Below, in pieces: positions 54,746-64,000 of a stretch of DNA of 64,000 nt. The notes under the pieces were generated by a model. That model was not told the origin of the DNA, searched no databases, and saw nothing but the letters and a program-made list of their open reading frames with translations. Positions within the stretch are counted from its first letter, which is position 1, and each line of letters begins with the position of its first letter. Position numbers and translations under genes: made by a program. Source of the DNA: Choristoneura fumiferana (taxonomy: Eukaryota > Arthropoda > Insecta > Lepidoptera > Tortricidae); the NCBI RefSeq assembly GCF_025370935.1, contig NC_133495.1:2364769-2428768 (forward strand), written 5' to 3'.

Positions 54746-54933
54746 TATCATCATCATCCCAGCCTATATACGTCCCACTGCTGGGCACAGGCCTCCTCTC
54801 AGAACAAGAGGGCTTGGGCCATAGTTCCCACGCGGGCCCAGTGCGGATTGGGAACTTCGCACGCACCATTGAATCGCTTCGCTGGTTTGTGCAGGTTTCC
54901 TCACGATGTTTTCCTTCACCGCAAAGCTCGTGT
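54746..54933 (-). repeat. SINE, head-less copy
   Basis: Reverse complement of about the last 190 bp of the SINE at 62550-62855, with (ATC)4 as tail. Confidence 0.9.
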
Positions 54934-55062
54934 ATAATAATATAATATATGATGCATTGCATATCGGGCTGATATTTAGTGGCATGGCATTCAATGTGCG
55001 TGTAATCGAAAAACAGGGACGGTATTTCCATGTCGGTATTGTCCGGGCCGGTAAAGACTGAG

Positions 55063-55184
55063 GGGCTACTACGAAACTCGCAAATCGAAGTTCGTATCGC
55101 TGCACCGTCCCTTTCACTCGCGTTTTAAATGACGTAAGCGTCAGCGGGACGTTACGATACGAATTTCGATTTTCGTAGTAGCCC
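55063..55184. mobile_element. MITE 'gggctactacgaaa', copy 2 (122 bp)
   Basis: Ends GGGCTACTACGAAA and TTTCGTAGTAGCCC are exact inverted repeats, and inner 'aaatcgaagttcgtatcg' and 'cgatacgaatttcgatttt' pair. Confidence 0.8.
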
Positions 55185-55267
55185 AGCTGTCACCCCCAAA
55201 GAGTACATCTTGGAGTACTTCGGGCCTCCATCGGTCAGTCATCATTTATAAGATGAAATATGGGCAT

Positions 55268-55329
55268 ATAAATAAATTATAATATAATATAGGAATATAG
55301 ATTCCTATATTATATTATAATTTATTTAT
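55268..55329. repeat. Perfect palindrome, 29-bp arms, 4-nt loop
   Basis: The left arm ends ATATAGGAAT, the loop is ATAG (55297-55300) and the right arm starts ATTCCTATAT. All 29 pairs match. Confidence 0.9.
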
Positions 55330-57159
55330 TTATTTATGTAGACAAGAGCGACACAGAGTAAACTTACTTGGTCTTTCATTTTATTATCTGTGGCACTTAA
55401 GTGACATTGGGTTCAGGGTGACCATTATATTGACGTTTATAGTTTTAATGGAACATCAATTTGCTACTGCTGGTTTATGTTTTTTGTTTAAGCTGTCATT
55501 ATCTTAATAAGGGTTGTATTTTGAACTTGTGAATTATATATTCAAATTAAAAAAATGCATTTTTTTTAAATGTATGTGTCATCTAGCTAGTGTATTCCTG
55601 GATTAGTTATTTAATTCAAATAAAAGTTAAAAAAGAATAATATTTTTTCGTTACAATTTACGGTAGCAGGACATTTTTGAAATTTTTGTAACGTTTGTTC
55701 AGTTAGTATTTATAGGTATTATTTAAGCCTTATTTGGAGAATTTAAATTCACAAATACCATATAAGTACCTTACGACTAGTTACGACCATGTAACCTACA
55801 TTGTTACGTAACAAATTAGTTTTTTTTTTACTTTTATTTGAATTAAGTAACGAGTGCAGGAAATCATTGTTTACTACTGTTTTGAAATGTTTTCAATAGA
55901 ACACAAGGAGAGTAAGTAAAAAAATATGTTTGTTTTATCATTCATTGCCATATAAAGGATTAAAGTGAAGCAATTTAAATATATTCTAGCAAATATACAA
56001 GGTGTTCATTAAATAACTGAAAAACTCAGACATCCAAAAATATTTTTTAACTTTAAGTTACTTGATTGCATTTATTTTTGAATACTTTCATTATTTTAAT
56101 AATATATATTCGTGTGTTTTGCTAAGTCAGTAATTCTACTTCATTTCTAATTCTACACTCATGACTTGTGTATTTGTCAGCTGCGCTTTGACGTTTTTAG
56201 AAGAAAATCACACAGTGACAGCAAACCGGCCAGTATTAAATCATTGAGACAGTGTGCAATTTAATTGCCGCTTGTTGCAGACGTAACTTTTAGACTGGGC
56301 ACAGTAAAAAATGGATTTAAAAACACAAACACAACCTAATTTAAAACATAGTGTAATCGATTCTACTCTCGATTCTGAGCATACTTTCTGGTTTTCAGTT
56401 ATTTAATTAACAGCTTGTATTTTAGCCTTGCTTTAAAAAAGAGATTTGATAAAAAACATTTGAATTTAATTTAGTGTCTACGCCGCAAGCATTTGTATAG
56501 TCTTTATATTTAAGTGCCATATTAAAGTAATGGAAACTACACTACACGTTAAAAGTTTTGACTATTTAGTACTTAGTAGGCTTTGAGTATTTATCTAGCT
56601 AGATAAATACTCAAAGTTAGTAGGACGACTACCTAATCTATTTACGGCATAACATTTTATTATAATATTTGTTATTATGCAGTTTTATTTGAAATATTAA
56701 TTATTTAATGTCTTGGCTTTTGATTTTGGTGTGTCAGTAATTGTAAAATCAAACCACAAAAAATTGTTGCAATAACAAAGTCTAATTTACACAGTTTACC
56801 GTACCGGCCAATTTCTACCATTCGTTGCAACTTTTAATGATCGATTATTAATTTCTATTGCATATTACTTTTATACAAAACAATGTAAATTGTATTTATC
56901 CTTGTTACAATTTTTAAATGTTTTTATTTTTGAATTGTACTTTTGCCTTTTGGACAGAGTTAGCAGGATTTGGTGTATTTTTGTAGTCATTTTCGCTTTT
57001 TTTCAGTTATTTTCACATTTAGAGATGGTAACACTGACGCAGGCCGCTGACTGAGCTGAATGACGGGAACACCGTTTCAACAAACGTGATTCAAAAAGAT
57101 ATATTTGCAAAACATTTGATACCTATTAATTAACAACATCGTTTTCAATATTACTGAAT
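55330..57159. other. AT-rich upstream region of CSE1L
   Basis: No ORF or transposon end recognised over 1.8 kb, which is unusual for this window. The promoter and 5' UTR of CSE1L should lie at its 3' end. ACTTTTGCCTTTTGG-like and 'agatggtaacact' sequences lie near 56940-57030, but no core promoter is defined. Confidence 0.4.
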
Positions 57160-60100
57160 ATGGAAGTAACCGACGAGAACTTGGCTACGTTGGCGAATTA
57201 CTTACATCAAACGTTAAACCCGGACCCAAACGTACGCAGGCCCGGTAAGTTGAAATGGCGTATTAAAATTCCATTATTAATTGTAAAATGTGTTACTTTT
57301 TACCATTTTGATATTCTAACGTGTTAATCATTCACCGTATCAGTAATTTTACGCTTCGTGTTGCAATTTGCTTGCGGAGTTTTCTTTCCAAATGGGTAAT
57401 AATTTTGCCGCCTTGTGTGTTCAACCAACCTTTGTTTGGGATTTGAAAACCCATTTATATAGATAGATATAAATCGGCCAAGTGCTAGTCGGACTCGCAC
57501 TTAAAGGTTTCCGTTTTTCTGTCTGTATAGTAGAACCATTTGATTCCTGATCCACCATAGAATGTTCTCACAGTAAGTGTCATAATAAATTCCCATGTCA
57601 AGCAATGTGATATCACTGACTTTTTCTACGAAAAGGTTCCACAGTGGGTCACGATTCTGTTGGTTTGAGTGTACTTTGCGTAAAATACTGCCATTCCAGT
57701 AGGTACATTTCATATCTGGGGTACTGCCGGCGAATATGTTAATACAGATTGTATGAAAGTGTCATGTTATTTTTCAGCTGAAAAATTTCTGGAGAGTGTA
57801 GAAGTCAACCAGAACTATGCGATTCTGCTGCTACATCTTATTGATAAGGACACTGTTGACAGCAACATCAGGGTTGCCGCTGCCATAGCCTTTAAGAACT
57901 ACATCAAAAGAAATTGGCCTGTGGTATGTATACATGGAAGATTTATGGACATTTCTGCACTAATTGGAAAATCGTTGTCCCTAGCTTTTTTTGGAAAATA
58001 GTGTTGAGACAAATGTCAAAGAAGAATGTTTCTGTGTTTAAAAAACAACTATATTTTTAAACTTGATTGACACACATTTATATAGGTATAAACAACATTG
58101 TAGTTATGGTGCAAAACAATTTTTACTGTTCAATTAATCTTAATTTAAAGAGAAAGCTGGCAGGGTTGACTTTTCAAATTTTCCAATCAGTGGAGAATAC
58201 CCTTATATGTCGCCAATACTGTAACCGCTTTCATGCTGACATGGTTCCATGTGCAATGTAATTCTATCTCTCTATTTTTACAAACTTTTAATTCACTTTC
58301 AATGTCCATTATGTACAGTCAAGTACAAAAAGATTGATACAACTAAAAATACAAAAATATGTATGTACAACCTTAATCTCCTACTTCCCAGTGTTCTTTA
58401 TATTAAGACTTCTTGTAATTTGACATCAAACTCTCTCATAAGTGATAAAATTTCATGTTCTTAAAACAAAAGTTTAACTTGGGGGATACAGTAAGTGACG
58501 AAACATGCATAATACATATTTTTGTCAGGCAAGTATCATTTCGTTTAAAAAAGCAGCTGGTCTATGTAGCAACTGGTCTAAAAAGCAGCTGATCTAAGTA
58601 GCAAATGGTCTAAGAAGCAACTGGTCTAAGTAGCAAGTGGTGTAAAAAGCAATTGGTCCTAACCTGTTTTTGTCTAAAACTTGAAAAAACATAGGTAGGT
58701 TAGGTTAGGTTAGAGTCAAAGCGCCTCAGCCACGCGGAATAGGAGCTCCAGAATAGACCACTTGATCAGTCCTGGATTTGTCAATAGGCCGTATAGGCAG
58801 CGGCTAGGGGTGGCATTCAACGAGAAAATTATTATTTTAGAAGTTACATAGGGCGGCGGATATAAAGTGCCTACACTCCTAAAAATCATAAATCTGCCAC
58901 TGCACTTGATACTTGGACAAGTTGCTACTTAGACCACATGCTACTTAGACCAATTGCTAATTTGCAACATAGACCAGCTGCTTTTTAGACGAAATTATAC
59001 TAACCTTTTTGTCTTGGTCCATGATACAATATGTCAATATAACTGGTGTCACTACCAATAAAACACACAAAAAAGATGTACCTACAAAAAAAAACTTTGT
59101 AAATGTGAACCATACTTATGTGACAAGGTGCATGAATAATGAACTAATAAGTTATCAGGGTTGTTCTAATATCAAAATAAATATATTCAAAATAAAATAA
59201 TGTATGTATGTTCCAAAATATTAAAGTTTAAATCAGTCACTTCTCTGGTAATACTGTGGCGTTTACTATGAGGCTTAGGTTATAAATACCCTAATCAACA
59301 TGTTCTTTTTCTCTATAAGGTAGAGATGAGACATGTATTATGTGCATTGGCATGCATTGGGTTGATTCCAGCCAGCCAGATTTCACCACAGCAGCATGTC
59401 ACCAACATGTGTGTTGACCCTGCTGCCTACTCAATGCACGATTGCACGCCATAGGTTATATGTATATTATTTTGTCTACAGGATGAAGATGGTGTTGACA
59501 GAGTCCATTCTTCAGACAGAGCCACTATCAAAACACTCATTGTATCCTTGATGCTGAAGGCTCCAAGCTCTATCCAGAGGCAGTTCAGCGATGCGGTGTC
59601 TATCATTGGAAAATGTGATTTCCCAGAGAAGTGGCCAGGGCTCATTCCAGAAATGGTGGAAAAGTTTGCCACAGGTATTTTTATAGTATTTTTAAAAACT
59701 TTTGTGGGTTCACTCGATGTGCAGTATAACTCAGTAAGCCATTTATTATGATAATATGAGCTTACAGCAGTTGTCATAATACAAATATAACTATGTCTTA
59801 GAGACTGCGACCTGCGGTTTTAACCAGATTTAACGTGGCTTTAAAAATACTATGCTTTAGTTTTCATTAAACTAAAGTAGATTTATATTACCAAGGTTCT
59901 TTTAATGTGAGGGTTTACGCTAGCTGATGCGGTTTGCACGAAGTGGGTGGACGTCTATTGGAAAATAGTATGAGCAGCACTAACTGCATGCGGCGCGTGC
60001 GACGGATTTTACCTAAACTCGCAGCCGCAGGCGTGCGCCCGCGAAGTGCGCCACGCCAGATAGCGTAGTCCCTGAAAGTTTCTCAGGTGAAATCACAAAG

Positions 60101-61601
60101 AAGCAAGGTGTCCAAAGTCCATTATTTTATCCATTAAATAATTCTATTTCAGGTGACTTCCACATAATCAATGGCATACTAAGAACTGCACACTCACTGT
60201 TCAAGCGATATAGGATCGAATTCAAGTCCCAAAAACTCTGGGAGGAAATAAAGCATGTCCTCGAAAACTTTGCCAAGCCACTCACAGATTTGTTTTTGGT
60301 AAGTAGACTTTCCTAAATAATTTCAAGTGTTTTTATTTATTTATTTATGTATTCGGGCACAAACGGTACAATAAAACTTACATTATAAACAATTACATCT
60401 AACATTAACTGTTTATTCTCTGTAAAATACCAATGATTGAAGACAGAGCTGTAAGAACTACCCTATGCGCATTAGGAATATACTTATACAGTTCATGGAG
60501 TTGTACTGCATGCTTTAACTGCACTGATGGACGTATGGGTAGTGGCAGATTCAGGATATCTTAGGAGGAAGCCACATAGAAGAGATGTGGGACCTTGAAT
60601 AAGTTTTCATACTAAATGTATAGAAACGTCGCGATCCAAAGCAGACGGAAGAGACGAGCCGGAGACGCCCTCGCCCCGTGTCCGCCCCGTGCGCGTCGCG
60701 TCCCCGTTCCACGTCACTTCAGTGTGGCTTGCGCCTTACTTTGTTTACTTTGTCTTTTACTCTACTATTTTTTATTTATTTACAGGCAACTATAGACTTA
60801 ACAACAAAACACGCGGACAATGCCATAGCGCTCAGAACTATATACCAATCCCTCATGCTGATATGTAAGATTTTCTACTCGTTGAACTATCAAGACTTGC
60901 CGGAGTTCTTTGAGGACAATATGCCAATATGGATGCCGAATCTGTTGAACCTGCTGCAAGTCAAGGTGCCGTGTTTGGAGGGGAATGAGGTATAAACAAG
61001 GTTCTTATCAGTAAATTATGCAGTACATGCTGCCAATAACTTCATCTGTCCCAAAGGAACTGTAACAAACCAGCCTAATTAGAAAGCAAATCAATTCAAA
61101 ATCAAAACAGCCATAGGATGTCCACTGTTGTGCATAGGCCTCCCCCACAGACCTCCAGTTGCTTTTGTTGGAAGCGGCCTGCAGCCAACTAAAGCGGCTT
61201 TAACCAGATCATCCGTTCATCTCGTTGGTGGACGCCCTACGTTGCGTTTGCTATCTGTGGTGTCCATTCGAGAAGTTTTCGGCCCCAACGGCAATCTGTT
61301 TTCCGTACTATTAATCAAAACTGAATATCCATAATTTGATTTTGATGCACAATAAGATATTTAACATTAACTAACGGACTAATTAGAATTTTTAAGAAGA
61401 GACATAATAAAAAACGTTTTTTTTTTTCAGGAGGGCGACGAAATACCAGGAGTGATGGAGGAGCTGCGCACCGAAGTGTGCGAGTGCGTGTCTCTGTACG
61501 CGCTCAAATACGAGGAGGAGTTCGCGCCGCACGCGCCGGCCTTCGTCACGGCCGTGTGGGGCGTGCTGCTGGCCACTGGGCCCGCGCCCAAGTTCGACGC
61601 G
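57160..61601 (+). CDS. CSE1L: Exportin-2 (CSE1L/CAS) orthologue, first six coding exons
   Basis: Nuclear transport receptor that returns importin-alpha to the cytoplasm with Ran-GTP. Exons: 57160-57244, 57778-57923, 59482-59674, 60153-60298, 60786-60989 and 61431-61601, all with gt..ag borders and compatible phases (1,0,1,0,0,0), giving 315 codons. The start MEVTDENLATLANYLHQTLN is the importin-beta N-terminal domain start. Family hallmarks are AFKNYIKRNWP, FSDAVSIIGKCDFPEKWPGL, INGILRTAHSLFKRYR and YQDLPEFFEDNMPIWM. HEAT-type helical repeats throughout. Full proteins are about 970 residues, so roughly the last two thirds lie beyond 64000. Exon 6 is strikingly richer in G and C at third positions than exons 1-5. 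The gene symbol is by orthology with vertebrate CSE1L (CAS in flies). Confidence 0.95.
57470..57720 (+). repeat. Transposon tail in CSE1L intron 1
   Basis: Contains aaatcggccaagtgctagtc, ggactcgcac and ggtttccg, i.e. the dispersed tail class in reverse of 62018-62065. Confidence 0.5.
58531..59000. mobile_element. Foldback-like element with exact 16-nt unit array (CSE1L intron 2)
   Basis: The left arm holds seven tandem 16-mers at 58552-58663 (consensus AGCAACTGGTCTAAGT). The right arm (about 58905-58980) has four or five similar units in the opposite sense. The outermost AAGTATCATTTCGTTTAAAA and its inverted partner (ttagacgaaattatac) close the element. The centre includes ggttaggttaggttag. 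Non-coding. Confidence 0.8.
59760..60100. other. CSE1L intron 3, no feature named
   Basis: The middle has a GC-rich 'gcgtgcgcccgcgaagtgcg' stretch of unknown origin. Confidence 0.3.
60330..60620 (-). repeat. Probable LINE 3' fragment in CSE1L intron 4
   Basis: It follows an tttatttatttatttatg tract and has wording (acggtacaataaaacttac, gaagccacatagaagag) of dispersed lepidopteran repeats. Not firmly assigned. Confidence 0.3.
61118..61325 (+). repeat. LINE-derived fragment in CSE1L intron 5
   Basis: tgtccactgttgtgcataggcctcccccac, then 'ccagatcatccgttcatctcgttggtggacg' and 'gaagttttcggccccaacgg': wording of a very common lepidopteran non-LTR repeat. Confidence 0.55.
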
Positions 61602-61669
61602 GTAACTACTACCCTTATAGGCTTCCATACCCAAAGAGTACCAACGACACTCTATTACTAAGACTGCTG

Positions 61670-62100
61670 TGTGCTTGTCTGTCTGTCACAGGGCTTTATC
61701 TCTTGAGCCGTAATAGCTAAACACTTGAAATTTTCACAGATTATGTGTTACTGTGGCCGCTAACACCAAATATTGAAAATAAAATAAAGTTAAAAATTAA
61801 TGGGGGTTGTCATACATTAAACGTGTTTTTTTTGGTTAACGTGTGTTAGGCTTGCTGAGCGGCCAAGGTGACAGCAGGCAACTACTAGGAGCTAGTTGAT
61901 TCGTCTTCAAGAGTACTTCTGTAACCAGGGGCAAAGAGTACAGTCAGCAAAAAAAAACTTGTATTACAATTTTAAACAAAAATGTATTACTGAACTGCTT
62001 TTAAAACATTGTACGGAGGTACGGAACCCTTCATGTGCGAGTCCGAATCATACTTGTCCGATTTTTATTATCATTTTATATGTAAGTAAATAGGCCAGCA
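61670..62100 (+). repeat. Transposon tail in the CSE1L downstream intron
   Basis: A 'gtctgtctgtcac' start and 'cggaacccttcatgtgcgag' then 'tccgaatcatacttgtccg' end. The CSE1L reading frame does not continue in this part, so it is intronic. Confidence 0.5.
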
Positions 62101-62549
62101 CTTTGACCATAATCACGCCTATTGTTAAGCGAAGATGTGGTCTATGATCAGAGGCGTCTTTACCTATAGTGCAGGGTGTGCGTTGCGCAGCGGTGTTAGG
62201 GGCGCCGGCCGCGGCACTTTGTACCTATTGCATTTTGATCGCGCGCTTCCTAGATGGCGCTAAAGTAATAATTGCACACGGGCGCTACATGGGCTAAAGA
62301 CGACTCTGTCTATGATAGAGCATGCTTGCCCAATAAATGCCCATTCACCCTAGATTTGAAGACGGTCAGATTGTAGCGATCAGGGAGCAGACGTAGGCAG
62401 GGCATTCCACTCCTTAGCTGTCCGGATGATGAAGGACGAGCGAAAACGCTTCGAAACCAACAACTAGAATGTTAAAAGCGCGACGAGCTTCTAGTTCTAG
62501 TGCATTTATTGCATTCGTTTCATCCTTTGCTGTATCATTACTAAAGCTT

Positions 62550-62855
62550 ACTTAAGCCGTGGTGGCCTAGTGGTTTGACCTATCGCCTCTCAAGCAGAGG
62601 GTCGTGGGTTCAAACCCCGGCTCGCACCTCGTGAGTTTTTCGAATTCATGTGCGGAATTACATTTGAAATTTACCACGAGCTTTGCGGTGAAGGAAAACA
62701 TCGTGAGGAAACCTGCACAAACCTGCGAAGCAATTCAATGGTGCGTGTGAAGTTCCCAATCCGCACTGGGCCCGCGTGGGAACTATGGCCCAAGCCCTCT
62801 TGTTCTGAGAGGAGGCCTGTGCCCAGCAGTGGGACGTATATAGGCTGGGATGATG
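62550..62855 (+). mobile_element. tRNA-derived SINE, full length, 10-bp target duplication
   Basis: ACTAAAGCTT occurs at 62540-62549 and 62856-62865. The head has box A TGGCCTAGTGG and box B GGTTCAAACCC. The body includes ggtgaaggaaaacatcgtgag and ends ggctgggatgatg. Partial copies lie at 35646-35745 and 54746-54933. Confidence 0.9.
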
Positions 62856-63224
62856 ACTAAAGCTTTAATTTTGAAACTCGTGTAAGGTATTTGAGGATTT
62901 ACTCAATAAATCATACACTGTAGAAACACGATTACTTGTAGTTCGTTCAATAGAAAAAAACTCAAAGTGGCCTCTTAAATACAATTATTTTAATGAACTA
63001 AAAAAATATAATTATTTTAATGAGAAGCAGCACGGATTGTGAATAGCATGCTTTACGCGTGTACCATCGCAGTCTTCTAACAAATATAGGTGAGCATTTC
63101 ATACGTTGGTCGTTTGTCTGATAGAATTTATGGTATTTTAAAATCAAACAATGTGTAGGTAGCCTTTAAGACTAACAACTCTTTGTACTCTAAGCTTTGT
63201 AACCACAAGAGAAGGTAGATAAAA

Positions 63225-63590
63225 CTAGATCGGTGTATACAAGCTCACTTGTAATGACTGCAGTAAAGTATATGTTGGTCAGACAGTCGCAGTTTTAATA
63301 CTAGTTTAAAGAGCATGTTTCGGCATATAGAATGAGCATCCTGATAAGTCGAATTTTGCCAAACATTTGTGGAACTAATCATTCTTTATCGGACACAGAT
63401 TCGTATGAAGGTTACATTATTGTGGCAAGGGGTTCGTCTCGATGTTTAGAATGCATGGAGATAATTAGATACAACAGTATGGGGTCTATTATTAATGAGC
63501 AGGTAAATTTAGTTTCATCTCCCTTGCTACGGCTTGGATCTAATTCAGCAATGGTAGTTAATAAAAATGCCTTGACAGTAAATAAATAAA
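63225..63590 (+). pseudogene. Penelope-like element, GIY-YIG endonuclease end
   Basis: GVYKLTCNDCSKVYVGQT (GIY-YIG start with the Cys pair of Penelope), then after stops HPDKSNFAKHLWN and NHSLSDTDSYEG, CLECMEIIRYNSMG, INEQVNLVSSPLLRL to a stop at 63589. The Penelope RT is not visible upstream. Frame interruptions near 63300 and 63345. Confidence 0.85.
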
Positions 63591-63599
63591 AATCAAGGT

Positions 63600-64000
63600 A
63601 GTTTTGAAGGGACGGTTAAAAAAATTTATTAATATTTTGTGGGTAGTTTTGTTTTGTTTCATAAAACGTATGTGGGTACTTGGGGAGTTACAGTGACAAG
63701 TTAAAACGGTGGTTGTGGTTCGTTAGTCTAACAACTGGTAGCATGGTGTAACGGTTGTCACTCTGAAGATGAGCTCTGGTTGAGTTCGAAACGCGTCAGT
63801 GTAGTGTGGTGGTGGTGATGGATGGGTTTGTGTGATTTGTGTGTGTTCTTACAGTGTGGAGGTGGAGGAACTGCATGAACACGCATATTTTGCATAAGCT
63901 TAGCTATCGTAAGGTCGCGGGTGAGCAAGGAAATTATTTTAGTTCATTGATATGGACCTCTGCAAAGTAACGCTGATTCAATAAATTACAATTATTTTAT
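63600..64000 (+). repeat. 3' region following the Penelope ORF
   Basis: Contains gatgagctctggttgagttcgaaacgcgtcag, the usual wording of the sequence next to Penelope-like copies, plus a GT/GGT-rich stretch. No other gene; the CSE1L exons do not resume. Confidence 0.5.

Noticed and set aside
58694..58712. Interstitial telomere (TTAGG)n
   Set aside because: Only about three units (ggttaggttaggttag) within a transposon core; too short to call a telomeric tract.
61602..64000. Further CSE1L exons
   Set aside because: No frame matches the expected continuation after exon 6; the sequence is a SINE, transposon tails and a Penelope remnant, so the next exon is beyond the window.

Overview
The window looks like insect, most likely lepidopteran (moth or butterfly), nuclear DNA. 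It is AT-rich and made mostly of transposable-element wreckage. Signs are a tRNA-derived SINE with a TGATGA-type tail, HeliNE elements starting TCCTACTAAT-like and ending AAAGCTAG|T, recurrent 'cggaaccct...cggcc' and '(gacg/gaca)n...ggttccgttttt' tails, and one intron-rich host gene. One assembly gap (7393-7671) is present.

Host genes. The only host gene I can name with confidence is the 5' part of the CSE1L/exportin-2 orthologue (+, six coding exons between 57160 and 61601, 315 codons); the rest lies beyond the window. A small THAP-domain gene (10784-12277, +) may be host or P-element derived.

Layout. 1-6900: repeats, a TG microsatellite, a 1-kb GCATCGCTTC minisatellite, MITE-like hairpins and a LINE end. 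7170-10060: a piggyBac transposase (-) broken by a solo-LTR-like insert. 10784-12280: THAP gene. 13225-22340: a nested tower in which a hAT-like, KIAA1586-like reading frame (-) is cut by a PIF/Harbinger element (TTA duplication) and by an apparently intact Ty3/gypsy element (AATAA duplication); the Harbinger intron holds two further nested inverted-repeat elements. 22345-29040: BEL/Pao gag, a hAT transposase, an R1-like LINE with inverted 5' part, and a foldback-like insert in it. 29859-31019: an internally deleted piggyBac element with both ends. 31170-37175: gypsy RT debris and a second THAP/P-element-like gene. 38140-45250: gag, Tc1, LINE ORF1, Helitron helicase, BEL gag, MULE transposase and a second foldback-like element. 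46880-50360: a decayed gypsy (errantivirus-like gag) element. 51020-55330: Jockey and RTE LINEs, MITEs, HeliNE, SINE. 57160-61601: CSE1L, with a third foldback-like element in an intron. 62550-64000: full SINE and a Penelope-like GIY-YIG end.

The least familiar pattern is a group of inverted-repeat elements (58531-59000, 23859-24724, about 44235-45245) whose arms are arrays of degenerate units of about 16 nt. This resembles Drosophila foldback/Galileo architecture. Two of them share a CG-rich core that also occurs alone at 54133-54192.
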